Source: Apodemus sylvaticus
Lineage: Eukaryota > Chordata > Mammalia > Rodentia > Muridae
Direction: 5' to 3'
Length of the DNA stretch: 64,000 nucleotides
Assembly (NCBI RefSeq): GCF_947179515.1
Contig: NC_067488.1
Span: forward strand, 38,451,842-38,515,841
The notes under the pieces are model-generated. The model was not told the origin of the DNA and searched no databases. It was given only the letters and a program-made list of their open reading frames with translations. Made by a program: the position numbers and the translations under genes. Each line of letters opens with the position of its first letter. Position 1 is the first letter of the stretch. This document shows, piece after piece, positions 1-12,829 of this stretch.

Positions 1-1021
1 TTTGTTTTCTTTGAAACTTCTGGAAAGATTCAAGCATCTGTTTAGGTGACATTCTTGTTATGAAGCATTAAAAAAGAAGGTAAAAGGAACAGTTTGTTCT
101 ATCAGTCTGGGACTGAAATCTGGGCCACAGATATATCTGTAAATTACTTACATGGGCAGAGAGGAAAACATAAGAGTAGAGATAAAATATTGGGTAATAC
201 TCTAGAGACTGGCTTCCAAGTAGCTAGTTAGTTTGAAAAGTGCAAAGCAAGATATACTGGTGACATAATATTGGCTACAGAGTTTATTTCAGAATAATCA
301 TCTATTTATAGACACAGATCTCTCTGCCAGCACCATGAACCAGCAACTGAATTATTCACTTATCAGTACACTGAATGAAACATACATTCACTTGAGGATG
401 GTGGGCAAATAGAATAAGTGAATCAGTTTTTTTTTTTTAATCGACATTACTTGGATGAATAGCTATGAAGAGGAGGGAGGGCAAAAGGGACATCTACACA
501 CATGCTCTAGCTTCCAGAAGCACACAGCGTGAACCAATATAGAGAGTAAGGGTTACCTAAGCTCTTGCAGCTTAAAGTTCCAGCCTGTTAAATTTTATCC
601 ATGTATCTCCTTTATAGGAGATGAGTCTGGGATCAGCTGACAGGTTTGAAGCAGGACTATTTTTGTTACTCCTTTGTATGTTCATCTCCTTTTAGCCTTC
701 TATTTTTCTTATAGAAATGAAGCTGAAACTACTTTCTTCACATCTCAGCAGTATGTCCTAAAGTCAGATTGTGTTACCTGTGAGAAGGAGAAACAGAGTG
801 AAACAAACTTAGAGCATGGTTTGGAAAGAGAGGATATGATGCAGAGCCCCCGAGTCTCCATGGACCCAGACTATGCATGCAAACTCTAAAGGCCCTTGAG
901 TGGTTGTAGGGCATATAGTTAAAGCACCAGAAAGTTGAAAAAAAAAAAGAACATAAACTTGAAGATTTCTATGGTCTATAACCTGCTATGAATATATGAG
1001 TCTGTTTGAGTATTTGCCTGC

Positions 1022-1023
<2 letters not shown>
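1..1023. other. Unique AT-rich DNA, no feature recognised
   Basis: No gene, repeat family or structured element could be recognised. The only long frame (674-889, 71 codons) has no recognisable protein character and is probably chance. Confidence 0.5.

Positions 1024-1062
<39 letters not shown>
1024..1062. repeat. (TG)n microsatellite
   Basis: About 18 uninterrupted TG units. It is a simple dinucleotide tract with Z-DNA potential and no sign of a coding role. Confidence 0.95.
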
Positions 1063-1063
<1 letters not shown>

Positions 1064-1864
1064 CTGTATACTGCAGAAGTTTACTTATTTAACTAGACAT
1101 ATACCATATCATGCTTAAATACTCTCAATGATTTCCTATTGCTTAGGAATGATGGCAAGATTGGGAAAGTCGAAAAATAGAACTAAAATAGTATGCCAAT
1201 GATATTTTGGCAGAATGATCTGACAGTAATCACGCTCTCCTTAAACCATTACTTTTCTTGGAGGTCCTGAGGTAGGGACATCTACACATAGGAAGATGAA
1301 ACAAATTACCCCACACTATGGCCTTAAATCTCAGTGGAAGAGATTTATCCCAAACCAAAAAATAAGTTAAAACTCATGGAAAGTTCCACTATACTAAAAA
1401 TAAGCATTTTATTGAGACTGACTCTGCCTAAGTCTCTACTTTCATGTTAATTAAAATCACTCATTGCTATCACTTAACATGGTGCCTTTGGTCTTCTATG
1501 ATGCAAGAAAATGATAGCCCCATGATCGCACATCAACATCAATATCAAGGGAGCACTAGAGTTGAGGCATAACATGATAATTGTTGTAATAAACTCATTC
1601 TGGGCTTTTCCCCATTCTAGCTCTTGTATCCACTCAGCATTCTTTGAATATCTCATCCTACTGTGCATAAAATATCAATTCTTTTCAACATATACAGTGA
1701 ACATGGCCTTGGGGATATGTCTATAATCCATAATTCTGTCTTCATTGGAAAGGCTGGGTTTGATGTTCAAAGAGGCATGGTAAGAAGAAGCATCCCATCC
1801 CTCCTTTCCTTTGGTCCCCTTGGATGCTGAGTCATGACCTGTTATGGTCTCTGTAAAATGACTT
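1063..1864. other. Unique DNA, no feature recognised
   Basis: The two minus-strand frames here (1474-1668 and the first part of 1675-1935) carry no recognisable domain and have AT-rich composition. Nothing else is supported. Confidence 0.45.
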
Positions 1865-2015
1865 GTGATACATGGAGTATAGTATCTGCAGCCTGTAATT
1901 AGAACATTATGGAGGCTGAAGCTAGAGGGTGGCAAATTGGAGGCTATCCTGAACTACATTATAAGGTGCTGGATCATATATAAAGTCTCAGAAGCTTTGC
2001 CTTTTTTTTTTTTTT
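1865..2015 (+). mobile_element. Diverged B1-like SINE
   Basis: The order of blocks is that of a 7SL-derived B1: a 'cctgtaat' block, then 'ggaggctgaagctagagggt', then a 'ttggaggctatcctgaacta' block, then an imperfect 'gtctcagaa' and a T-rich end. It is strongly diverged, so it would be an old copy. The call rests on block order rather than on close identity. Confidence 0.5.
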
Positions 2016-2020
2016 ACAAA

Positions 2021-2875
2021 ACTTTGTCTAAACTTTCACTTTCTATATACATCTGGCTGTGATCAGTGAGGTGTGTCATTTTAATAATGAAACATAAAAT
2101 GCTTTAATTTAAATGGCCCCAAGAAAAACTATTAAAAAATTTGCTACTCATTCACTTGAGCATCTTAAATTATCCAAACTAAACTGAGCTTTCTCATATT
2201 ATAGTACCAAGTATACTTTTGGAGGGTGGTACTCTGTAGTATAAATAGGCTAATGATTTAAATGACAGAAATTTATTTTACTACCAAACTAGAAGCCAGA
2301 AGGAAGAGGTCAAAGTATCAATAAGACCCATCAATATTTTCTCTAACATGCATATGTCTTTCTTCTTTTAATATCTAAACATGGTTTTTACTCCATATCT
2401 GCTTTCCAATTTCATCATTAGGTGACATCATCTATATTGGATGAGACTTCACCTTAAGAACCTTGTATAACACGAATTAAACTTTTAAGACCCATTTGCA
2501 ACTATAATAACACATTGAGTTACAAGACTGATAGATGTATTTTAGCAGGGTGGGGGTGTGATTTTTTCTTTATAACACTAAGGAACTCCATGTGCCAAGA
2601 TCACAATGCAATTAATGCCTATAAAGCAATGCATAAGAAAACAACAAACTTGCTTCTTATTAATTTCTCACACTATCTTGAAACTCCTGAAACTAATACA
2701 TCATCCTTTGGAAAAATCTCTTCTTCATATTTTCTCAACTTTCAGTAGTGAGACTTTATCAGTTTGGCCTCTATTTCCAGAAAATCAGACTCATTTACAC
2801 AAAAATTTTTCTTTCCTTCTCCAATGTCTAGGATGTCTGAAGCTTTTCTGCTTCTATTAGCAGAAGCTAATTAAG
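2021..2875. other. Unique DNA, no feature recognised
   Basis: AT-rich sequence with two overlapping plus-strand frames at 2515-2860 that show no recognisable motif. Probably non-functional. Confidence 0.45.
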
Positions 2876-3215
2876 GTATTGCATGAATTAGTTACTATCC
2901 TCATTGCTGAAACAAACTACCTGACCAAACAGCTCAAAGACTAAGGGTTTATTTTGATTAACTGTTGCAGAGTACAGTCTATCATTGTGGGAACTATATG
3001 ATAATAGCTACAGGCAGCTGATCACAGTCATAGTTAAGAGAGGAGGGGCATTGATGTATAGTACTCAGCTTGCTTTCTTCTTTTTATATAATCCAGGACT
3101 TTTGCCTATAGAGTAATGACACTCAGACTTAGAGTAGGTCTTCCTACTTCTATTAATGTAATCTATGAAGCCCCTTAAAGACATGCACTTAGGCTTCTAT
3201 GGGTAATTCAAGATC
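2876..3215 (-). repeat. Medium-reiterated rodent interspersed repeat (family not named)
   Basis: The block 'gggtttattttgattaactg', a 'cagtctatcattgtggga' block, 'ctcagcttgctttcttcttt' and a 'gtcttcctacttctattaat' block follow the order of a common rodent interspersed repeat read on its reverse strand. Similar copies appear at 37310-37640 and 43025-43285. I recognise the repeat but cannot give its database name with confidence. It may be LTR-derived. Confidence 0.5.
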
Positions 3216-3361
3216 CTACCTTGTTGGTAATATTACCTATCACTGAAGATAAGCCTGATTACTAGCTATTTATCGTGTTTTATAGTATCCTGCCTTTCCT
3301 TATTAAATCCTATTTTCAGACGCTCATTGCCCTTACATGAGTAAAAAGTTCCTTTTTAAAA

Positions 3362-4125
3362 GATTTTGGGAGGAACCTTAGATGAAATGCCTGACAGTGG
3401 GTAGAGGGAACTTATAGAACCCATCTCCAGCAGGAAGACAGGGCTTCAAATGAGGGAGAGGGGGGCCATCATACAGTCATAACTCTGTCCCACAATTGTT
3501 TCTATCTGAAAGAATTATAGGAATGAAAATGGATAGGAGCCCAAGGAAAAGATGGTCCAGTGACAGGACCAAAGTGGGATCCAACTCAAGGGGAGGTTCC
3601 AAGGCCTGACACTATTACCGGGGCTATGGAGTGCTCACAAAAAGGGACTAGCATGACAGTACTCCGGAAGACCCAACAAGAAGCTGAAAGAGTCCGATGC
3701 AGACATTTGCACCCAACCAATGGAGAGAAGCAGCTGACCCTTGCTGTTGAATTAGGGAAGGCTGAATGAAGCTGAGGGCGACCCTGTAGGAGGACCAGCA
3801 GTCTCAATTAATCTTGACCCCCGAGATCTCTCAAACACTGGACCTCTAAGCCAGCAAGCACCAGATGATATGAGGCCCTTAGTACACATTCAATAGAGGA
3901 CTGCTGGGTCTGTGTTCATTCAGAGATGATGCACTTAACCCTCAAGAGACTGGAGGCCCCAGGGAGTTTAGAGGTCAGGGGAGGTGGGGGCTAGAGACAT
4001 CCGTGTGGAGACAGAGGGAGGAGGGGAGGTATGCGATGCAGAACAGTTAGAGGGGGGACAGGGGTTGGTGTGGAATAAAATATGGAGTGAATAAAAATAA
4101 TTAATAAGAAATTAAAGAAAGAGGT
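3362..4125 (+). mobile_element. Old L1 (Lx-type) 3' UTR fragment, plus strand
   Basis: This matches the 3' UTR of old murine Lx-type L1 elements in block order: 'gacaggaccaaagtgggatc', 'aggcctgacactattaccgg', 'tctcaattaatcttgacccc', 'cattcagagatgatgcactt', a purine-rich GGGGAGG stretch, then a terminal A-rich tail at about 4075-4125. It carries no ORF2, so it is a 5'-truncated remnant. The 69-codon frame at 3560-3769 is a by-product of this 3' UTR and not a gene. A related block occurs on the minus strand at 27483-27761. No clear TSD was found. Confidence 0.75.
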
Positions 4126-4555
4126 TCTGTGGTTATAAGATTTTGTATTGAGACAAAGGTAGAACCTTGTAAAATGGACTAGACACTTCACTCTCAAATT
4201 CTCACCCATCCTTCCACATCAGCATCTTATAATGTATTGCAGTATTTTGAGCTGCTTCTCTGTTCCTGTTTGTTAGGGATCACCTCTTCCTGTCTCCACT
4301 TTACTTAATGTAGTGTTCCATGATACTTGAGAAAGCAAGCACTGGCAGATACATTATCTTAACTTTCTTTCTTAATTGTCTAAACATAAAAATTCCTAAG
4401 ACCTGTAAGTTTTATGAAAAGATCGTCTTTAGAATTCTTTCTTCTACAATTTCCTTGTTTTGTTGTCAGACAATTATTTTCCTGTGATTTATGGAAATAG
4501 AAACAAAGCCAGGATCTGTATTTCTGTCATTGGCAATGCCAACAGAGGGACCAGT
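4126..4555. other. Unique DNA, no feature recognised
   Basis: Ordinary AT-rich sequence between the Lx fragment and a microsatellite. Nothing recognised. Confidence 0.4.
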
Positions 4556-4677
4556 TTCTCTCTGTCTCTCTGTCTCTGTATTTCTCTGTATGTCTCTCTC
4601 TGCCTGTCTGTCTGTCTCTCTTTCTCTCCCTGTGTGTGCATGTGTGTGTGTATGTGTGTGTGTGTGTGTGTGTGTAT
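4556..4677. repeat. Compound (TCTC/TCTG)n-(TG)n microsatellite
   Basis: A pyrimidine-rich TCTC/TGTC tract runs directly into an interrupted (TG)n tract. The overlapping 78-79 codon frames on both strands here are artefacts of the repeat. Confidence 0.95.
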
Positions 4678-7600
4678 TTTTCACTACTTTGGTTAAGCAC
4701 ACATTGCTCCTACTGTTGGATGTTTGGTAAGTTTAGAGAGTTGTCTGTGTCTGACTGAGCACATAACTGAACTCGTGGAATTGGTTTACTAATGGTACCT
4801 CCATGTGACACTATGGTTTGCCTCAGAAAGAATTCCTGCTGAAGAAAAGTACAAAAATGAAGTTTTTCTAACATGAGGCCTCAGGCACCAGAATGTCTTG
4901 TTCTGAGGTTGGGCAGATGGGCATCTTTAGACAGAGCACACCTACATCTACCTCATTTGTTTCACATCACTCCCCTTCTTCCACATAGGCATACTACATT
5001 CACAACACACAGGGTATAATTCTCTCTGTCAAGGTGCTTCTCCTTCACATGCATGCTATTGCCTCTATGTTACCTGCTTATCTCATCAATGTGAGCAAAT
5101 AACTGACTAGACCACATAAGCAAACCACATTTATTTTCACTCACAGTTTTTGTCCTTTCAGTGTTGGCTCAACTGACTGGACTGATGAGAATGAGGGTCC
5201 CAGTGGTGTGAGGGTTTAGAGACCATATTTTCTCATAGTGAAAGAAAGAAAATGAGGCAAAGACTAGCCCACATGACCACATAGTTCTAGCAACTCCCAG
5301 TACTCTACTCATGGTCTTATTACATCAGTGAATGAAGATGTTCATTATATTACTACACGTGTGGTCTAATTATTTCTGGAAATGTCTCTCAGATACCTGT
5401 AAATGTGTACTTTTCTAATCATGGTGACTAGATGACCTATTAAGCTGCTGAGAAAGGTTTACTGATCCTCCCTCTAGTGCAGTAGTACTCTGCACTACTT
5501 CCAATTTTCAAAGCCAGTTTTCAAATTGATCCTTTTATAGAGTCACTAAGAGTTTATATGGGAATTGACTTTCACTATTTCCAAGGACAGAATGGATGAA
5601 GATTCAATTAAGAAAGAAGTGGCAGGCATGCATAGATTACATATTATATATCAAAGTTATCTTGTATGCCAAAGTCATGATCTGCCCTATTATAATCAAT
5701 TCTCAGGAGGCATATGACTATGCTTATCCATTTTAAATGCTACCAAGTTAACAGTGAGGCTTTAGGGTATTGTATAGCTTTCTATTGCCAATATGATAGA
5801 AAAACCAGAACTGGAATCCAGATCTTTCTAAACCCAGAGCTGGTTTGCTCTACTTAACTCATCATTTATCCAAGGCATTCTGCTCTTTCCATCCTACCAG
5901 AACTGTATTCATTTTTCTATGTAGTGTGTCCATATTCTGAAGTATGATTTATGATAGTCTAAAACAACCTGTGCACAGAATGTTGTGCAAATTGTTGGGA
6001 TTCGGGACACAGGACAGGGGGATCAGTGCACTTGTCCCTGTCTCAGGGAGAGTTTTCTGAGCTGACCTACTGAACATGTATATCCAGCAAATAAATGACA
6101 CTACCTCTAATGGACTTCTTACATCATCTAGTGATGATAGATGAAGATTTGGGAATAGACTAGATTAGGATTCTGGGAGAAATAACCAACTTGTCTAGGG
6201 TTCACCCTTGCATGAATTTGTCCATTAGTTTTAGTTTTTACTTATGAGAACATAATGATGAACCATGATCATCATGGGTCTTTTCTTTTCTTCACTTTCT
6301 CTTTATACACAGTCAATAGCATCATAGCAGAGAGTGCAGGTACTTCCTAGTACAAGCCTACCTCTTTCTCTTCCAGCTCATCTTCAGCTATTAAATTTAT
6401 ATTGTTTCCTTGGGGAATCATCTGCTGACACTCCAATGAATGTCCCTCACAGTACAATATTTTCAGACTCTGTACTTTCTCTCTTGAACTAAGTATAATT
6501 CTGTCTCATTATTTAAGTGATTAAATGGTCAGTCATCAGTTTTGATATTCATGGGGGTGATGTGCTGGTTTATCTTCATTCTGTTTCCACAGTGCCAGGC
6601 TTAATTCCAAATACACAAAAGAAACACTTGTACAGTGAGTGATGAACACAGAAGTACAGGAAGAGTCAGCCTTTAAGAAGTGTGGGCGGAATAGGAATCA
6701 GTCTTCAGCACATCTGTATGTAATGCACACAGAAAGAGTGACACTTCTCATCATTATGCACTGAGCACCTTGCTCCATCCTATGAACCTCGTGCATTGGT
6801 CTGATTCTGGTGTCTTTGAAGCCAGTTGCTGGAGTTCATTGGAAATGTTGTATTTGCCAGTTCCACTTTACTTCCTCAGTCTAGATTTCAGAAGCAAGCA
6901 GCATGCCTTTCATTTATCCAACTTATCCAGAGTGTATTCAATAGAATAATCAACTCCCAGCATGTTCCACACTTGTTGCTTGTCAAAGCCTCTTACTGTC
7001 AAGAGATGTAAGTAATTGGTATGGTCTACCGGGCAACACGTGGACTGCAAGTTTCAGGATTTTAATTTTGTTCTTCCTTCAAGAAGACTCTATCCAGGCC
7101 AGCTGCAGTGACCTTTCTGCTTTCATCTCTGAAGTGACAAGAAAGCCTGTGACTGGCTGCCTGCCTGCTAAGTGTTTAAAAGAAACACCAGGCTGCTATT
7201 AAAAGGGAATAGAAGTAATTTTAGAACTCTACTAATTTTCTTTAAAGTCTAGAAATAGAAGGTTTGTTGTGCTCTTGAAAGCAGTCTACATGTGCATTAA
7301 TGTGATTATTTTCCCCATTCAATGGTTTCATTTCCAAACTCACCGAATGTGTGCTGTGGTTTCTCTGCTGCCCTGCAAACCTGTTTGGAATTTCCTTTTC
7401 TGGAGCTTTCATGTGTAGTTTCCTCTTCCCTGTGTTCTGGACTAGTTTTGTCTTTTCAGTAGCGGCTTGCTGACAATGTTCATTAAATATATTTCCTAGT
7501 TTCTCCAGATTTCTGAAATGTTCATCTGTAATCCTTTCCTCTTCTAAGATAGCAGAAAAATTTGTGTATCTGAGAGATAATCAGAGTATATTGTTTAGGG

Positions 7601-8797
7601 AGATAAAGGAGAAAAGAACGTTGAATATACACTGTGGGTTATTCTAGGGTCAGAGTAAGTTGTGGTCTCTAGAATTTGATCTCTGTTAATTCTCTGGTGT
7701 ATTGAACGTTTGGTAAGCTTTTTTTTTCTTTGTTTCTTTTCACTCTTTTTGGTTTCCTGTAACAAGTGGAGCGGTGGAACATGGTGATAGAAATAGACCA
7801 CATTACATCAAAAGGCTTTAACTTTTTGTTCTTTATTCAGTTGAAAACAATCCTGGGGATTTGTTTCTTTATTTTGGTCTTCTTTTGATGTCATTTTTTA
7901 AAACTAGAGGTTTTGAAAAAGTACCTACTTATGAAGAAAATAAAGGCTTGAAAATAAATTGAAATTTATATCTTTAAGTATTGCTTTGATAGCACCTGAC
8001 TGAACCCTAGTAAAAATTAAGTTATTAGATATTCAGTGCTCACATGTTTCCACATGCACCATGCTTTCTGGGGACAGGAAGTAGAGCATCAATAATTAGA
8101 AGACTACATTGAGGCATGAGTTCTAGTCCCTGGAAAATACTAGAATGAAATCATAGAATAAGAACAGTATTAGACAGCCTTGGTTAAAGACAGTGGATCA
8201 CAAAACCAAACAAAAAAGTGGGTATGTTGAAAGGGTCTTGGTGGTGGGGATATAAAAAGGATGGGAAGTAAGCAAAGAGACTGAGAAAACAGTAATGACA
8301 ATGCACAATATATGTGTGAAATTGTCAAAAGAACCTATTTAATAAAAAAAGGGAAAATAATCAAAGAGCATCACCTTTGGTGCCAAGAAATCTGGAACAA
8401 TTTCTACAACAGCAGACTACCTCCATGTATTCTCAAACCTGCCTTGATACTGCTCTCTTCTGGCATTCCTATAGAAGCAGCAGGATAATGTGATACCTTG
8501 AAAACATTCCTGATTCTGGTTCTGTATTTATGACACACACTTAGCATGCCAAAATGTACTCTTTCCTGCTTTTAAAGCAACTACACATGTAGTCCACAAT
8601 CTTCAAATACAACATGACACAAATGGATCTGCCATTTATTTTCTTCAAAGCATAATCTGAAAGAGAGCATGCTCAGTAGTGTGCTCCTAAATTGAACATT
8701 CTTAGGGATGCTCATTTGTAAATGCTTTTTTTTTTTTACATAAACATGTACAGAATCCCTAAATAGCTGCCTCCATTTGTATCTTTGTTCACCAAGG
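4678..8797. other. Unique DNA with one possible diverged repeat
   Basis: Mostly unrecognised AT-rich sequence. A stretch at about 5100-5400 contains a weak 'tttattttcactcacagttt' block like the unnamed rodent repeat at 2876-3215, but it is too diverged to call. No exon-like frame was seen in the 4 kb. Confidence 0.4.
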
Positions 8798-8813
8798 ACA
8801 ATCCTTTGGTTAT
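8798..8813. repeat. Left target-site duplication of L1 8814-10994
   Basis: ACAATCCTTTGGTTAT here matches ACAATTCTTTGGTTAT at 10995-11010 with one mismatch. The right copy is followed by AA, so the plus-strand nick would read TTAT/AA, which is close to the L1 endonuclease preference TTTT/AA. Confidence 0.85.
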
Positions 8814-10994
8814 TTTTTTAATTATTATTTTCTATATTCTTTGTTTACATTCCAAATGCTTTCCCCTTTCCCGGTTTCCCCCTCCCCATGGGTCTCATAA
8901 GCCCTCTTCCCTTCACCCATTTCCCAATCATCCCCCCTCCTGCCCATTTCCCTGTCCTGGTACTCCCTTACAATGCTGGATCAACTCTTCTTGGGTATCA
9001 TTTGATATGCTAACTGTGTCTTGAGAATTCAGAGCTTCTGGGCTAATTAAGATCCACTTATCAGTGATTACATTCCATGGGTATTCTTTTGTGATTGGGT
9101 GACCTCACTTAAGATGATATTTTTCAGTTCCAACTATTTGCCTAAGAATTTCATGAATTCATTGTTTTTAATGCTGAGTAGTAATCCATTGTGTAAATGT
9201 ACCACATTTTCTGTATCCATTCCTCCACTGGGTTCTTTCCAGCTTCTGGCTATTATAAATAAGGCTGCTATGAACATGTGGAGCATGTGTCCTTATTGCA
9301 GGCTGGGGAATCCTCTGGGCATATGCCCAGGAGAGGTATACCAGGGTCCTCTGAAAGTGTCATGTCCAGTTTTCTGAGGAACTGCTAGACTGAGTTCCAA
9401 AGTAGTTGAACCATCTTGCAATCCCACCAGCAGTGGAGGAGTGTTTCTCTTTCTCCACATCCTCGCCAACACCTGCTGTCTCCTGAGTTTTTAACCTTAG
9501 CCATTCTGACTGTGTGAGGTGAAATCTCAGGGTTGTTTTGATTTGCATTTCCCTAATGACTAATGATGTTGAACATTCCTTAAGGTGCTTCTCAGCTATC
9601 TGAAGTTCTTCGGGTAAAAATTCGTTGTTTAGCTCTTTACCCCATTTTTAATAGGGTTATTTGGTTCTCTGGGATCTAACTTCTTGAGTTCTTAGTATAT
9701 ATTGGATATTAGCCCTCTGTCGGATTTAGGGTTGGTGAAGATCTTTTCCCAATCTATTGGTTGCCATTTTGTCCTTTTGACAGTGTCCTTTGCCTTACAG
9801 AAACTTTGTAATTTTATGAGTCCCATTTGTCAATTCTTGATCTTAGAACATAAGCTATTGGTATTCTGTTCAGGAAAATTTCCCCTGTACCCATGTCCTC
9901 AAGGGTCTTCCCCATTTTCTTTTCTATTAGTTTTAGTGTGTCAGGTTTTATGTGGAGGTCCTTGATCCACTCGGAGTTGAGCTTAGTACAAGGAGATAAG
10001 AATGGATCAATTCACATTATTCTTCATGCTGACTTCCAATTGAACCAGCACCATTTGTTGAAAAGGCTATCTGATGTTTTCAGCTCCTTTGTCAAAGATC
10101 AAGTGACCATAGGTGTATGGGTTCATTTCTGGGTCTTCAATCCCATTTCATTGATCCACTTGCCTGTCATTGTATAACACCATGCAGTTTTTATCACTAT
10201 TGTTCTGTAGTAATGTTTGAGGTCTGGGATACTGATGCCCCCAGAAGTTCTTTTACTATTGAGAATAGTTTTAGCTATCCTGGGTTTTTGTTATTCCAGA
10301 TGAATTTGAGAATTTTTCTTTCTAACTCTATGAAGAACTGAGTTGGGATTTTGATGGGGATTGTGCTGAATCTGTAGATTGCTTTTGGCAATATGGCCAT
10401 TTTGACTATATTAATCCTGCCAATCCATGAGCATGCAAGATTTTTCCATTTTCTGAGTTCTTCGATTTCCTTCTTCAGAGATCTGAAGTTTTTATCATAT
10501 AGGTCTTTCACCTGTTTGTTTAGAATCACCCTAAGATATTTTATGCTGTTTGTGGCTATTGTGAAGGGTTTCCTTTTCCTAATTTCTTTCTCAGTCTGTT
10601 TATCCTTTGAGTACAGAAAGGCTACTGATTTGCTTGAGCTAATTTTGTAACCAGTCACTTTGCTGAAGTTGTTTATCAGCTGTAGGAGTTCTCTGGTGGA
10701 GTTTTTTGGGTCACTTAAGTATACTATCATATCATCTGCAAATAGTGATATTTTGACTTCTTCCTTTCCAATTTGTATGCCTTTGATCTCCTTATTTTGT
10801 CTAATTGCTCTAGCTAGGATTTCAAGACTATATTGAAAAGATATGGAGAGAGGGGGCAGCCTTTTCTAGTCCCTGATTTTAGTGGGATTGCTTCATGTTT
10901 CTCTCCATTTAGTTTGATGTTGGATACCGGCTTGTTGTATATTGCTTTTACTATGTTAATTCAGCATCCTTTCATGCTAAAAGTCTTGAAAAGA
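8814..10994 (-). mobile_element. 5'-truncated L1 with a short 5' inversion
   Basis: The plus strand starts with a T-rich tract and a pyrimidine-rich 3' UTR (CCCCTCCCC block at about 8880). It then reads as the reverse complement of L1 ORF2 from its C-terminus back through the reverse transcriptase. The main body runs to about 10957. The last about 38 bp (10958-10994) are the ORF2 segment that should come next, but in the opposite orientation. TSDs of 16 bp flank the element. ORF2 is interrupted by several stops and frameshifts, so the copy is dead. Confidence 0.92.
10275..10730 (-). pseudogene. L1 ORF2 reverse-transcriptase/thumb remnant
   Basis: This 151-codon open frame is the longest surviving piece of ORF2 in the truncated L1. 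It starts just after the active-site FADD region (only MIVYLSD is in frame) and continues through NSTRELLQLINNFSKV, SWIGRINIVKMAILPKAIYR and IPIKIPTQFF, all characteristic of L1 ORF2p after the YADD/FADD box. The Met is internal to ORF2 and not a real start. Upstream and downstream parts lie in other frames or are missing. No function is expected. Confidence 0.85.
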
Positions 10995-11010
10995 ACAATT
11001 CTTTGGTTAT
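10995..11010. repeat. Right target-site duplication of L1 8814-10994
   Basis: ACAATTCTTTGGTTAT, one mismatch from the copy at 8798-8813, lies immediately outside the inverted end of the L1. Confidence 0.85.
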
Positions 11011-11749
11011 AATCCCTTACCTCTTTCCTTAGGTAAACTTTTCTCAATACTTACTTTTTTAGATGTACTTGGTTTGGCTTTGGCATTACCAAGAATCAAA
11101 CCCATTACCTTCTTAGATGACAGAATCAAACACTTGCTATCCCAAAGATAGTCCTATATTCCCTCTTAACAGTCAATTTACATGACCATCTCTATTTATC
11201 TCTTCCTTAATTCTCTCCTATACATAATCTCTAAGACTATAGGAATTTGAAATCATGATGAATGAATTTTGATTGCAGAGTAAAATATTACGTGCAAAAA
11301 GCTAAAAGGTGATAGTCATGAACGTATGGTGCAGAGTCAATTGGTCCCTGATACAAGTTGTCTACTTAGACTCATCAGCATTGGTGAGATCTCAGTTCAA
11401 GTAAGAGACCCTTATCCATAAACCAGGCTGAGGGAGACTCAGGAAGATATATCCCATGTTGATCTCTGTGCATCTACACACAAATGTGTGTTTAGTAATA
11501 CTACTATAAGCTAAAGAACTATTGGAATTTTATAACTAATGGGAGGAAAGTCATTTTTTTTCAATGATGTAGTCCCAAGTAGGTCCAACACTCTCCAGAA
11601 CAGTCTATCATTGTAAGACTAGTTGGGCAAAACAAACTGGACTCAATGGGGGAAAGATGATGAACAAAAACTCACTGTTCAGTGGTAAGGGGGTTGAGGG
11701 TAGAAATCTGAGAGAATCTGAGCTAGGGGTAAATATTATCAGAGTACTC
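11011..11749. other. Unique DNA, no feature recognised
   Basis: No repeat or gene recognised between the L1 TSD and the next interspersed repeat. Confidence 0.4.
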
Positions 11750-12095
11750 TTATGATGGTTTGAATGGGAAGGTATCCCATAGGATCATATGTATGAATTA
11801 TTGGGTCCCAGTTAGTAGAATTGGTTGGGAAAGACCTGGGGATGTGATTTTGTTCAAGAAAGTATGTCATTGGGTGTAGGCTTTGCAGTTTCAAAAGACT
11901 CCTCTGATTTCCACTGATACATCTTTCTTTCTGTATCTTGGTTGTGAAACAAGAAGAGATCTCTCAGCTACCTTTTGTCTCCATGATCATTCATTGCATC
12001 TAACTCTCTGAAACTGTACATGAAATTAAATTCTTTCTCCTATAAGTTGCCTTCATCATGGAGTTTTGTTATAACCATAGACTAGTAACTGAGAA
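11750..12095 (+). repeat. Medium-reiterated rodent repeat (family not named)
   Basis: The blocks 'tgatggtttgaatgg', 'cccataggatcatatgtatg', 'gaaactgtacatgaaattaa' and 'tataagttgccttcatcatg', ending 'agtaactgag', follow a common rodent interspersed repeat that finishes with a polyadenylation-like segment. Related copies are at 14560-14770 (minus), 18085-18482 (plus) and 24850-25070 plus 26602-26690 (plus, split by an L1). It may be a solo LTR or an LTR-like element. Confidence 0.5.
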
Positions 12096-12277
12096 AACAC
12101 TATATGAAATTCTCAAGAACTAATAAACATCTTTAAAACAAATGTGTATCAAAATACATTAAAAAACATACACATGAGAAAGAATGTCCAGTGGCTAAAG
12201 CTAATTATTTCCCTAGAACAAAAATAATAAAGAGACAAAAATGAATTAACAGCACTGGCTTACCTTGAGCATATAAA

Positions 12278-12345
12278 AAAGCTATCTATCTGCCTCTGCC
12301 TCTCAAGTCTTGGGATTACAAGTATATTCTACCTCTTCTGGATCA
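12278..12345 (-). mobile_element. B1-like SINE fragment
   Basis: 'tgcctctgcctctcaagtct' followed by 'tgggattacaagtatattct' is the reverse-strand signature of the B1 left end. Only about 70 bp can be aligned by eye. Confidence 0.6.
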
Positions 12346-12829
12346 GTGTTCTGTGTCTTAGTTAATTTGGTTCATCTGCCCTACAGTGCTCATAACCACC
12401 TAATTTAATCTATTATAAAAAAAAAATCTCGTTGCTCACCTATATTCTTTAAATGCTCCTCTAGATTGTAAAATCAGCCATCAGCCATCTTTGCTATTCA
12501 AATCTCATGACACAGACTCTCTAGTATGCTGGGCATCATGAGCTTAGTTCAATGCTCTCTACTGAGCTGTTTGCACAGGTTTCCTTAGAGCAGAACATTC
12601 TGTGACTCAGCTTGATTTCTATTTTCCCACCCGGTGTGGTAGGGACCTCCCAGGTACCTGAGCTATGGCGATGATTGCTTTTTCCTGTTGTTTTCCACCT
12701 GGCCTCAAGTATAAATTGCTGCTCCCTTAGCAAAGCTTTGGCTTTATTGAATGAGTCTGTGTCTTCTGTCAATCTATTCCCAAAACTTGGTACTGTGGCA
12801 GCACGGGCACTGTCACCAGTAGTTGCTAG

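Noticed and set aside
3560..3769. Peptide shared by 3560-3769 (+) and 27483-27761 (-), both with PRPDTIT
   Set aside because: The similarity is at DNA level between two Lx-type L1 3' UTRs; it does not indicate a captured gene.
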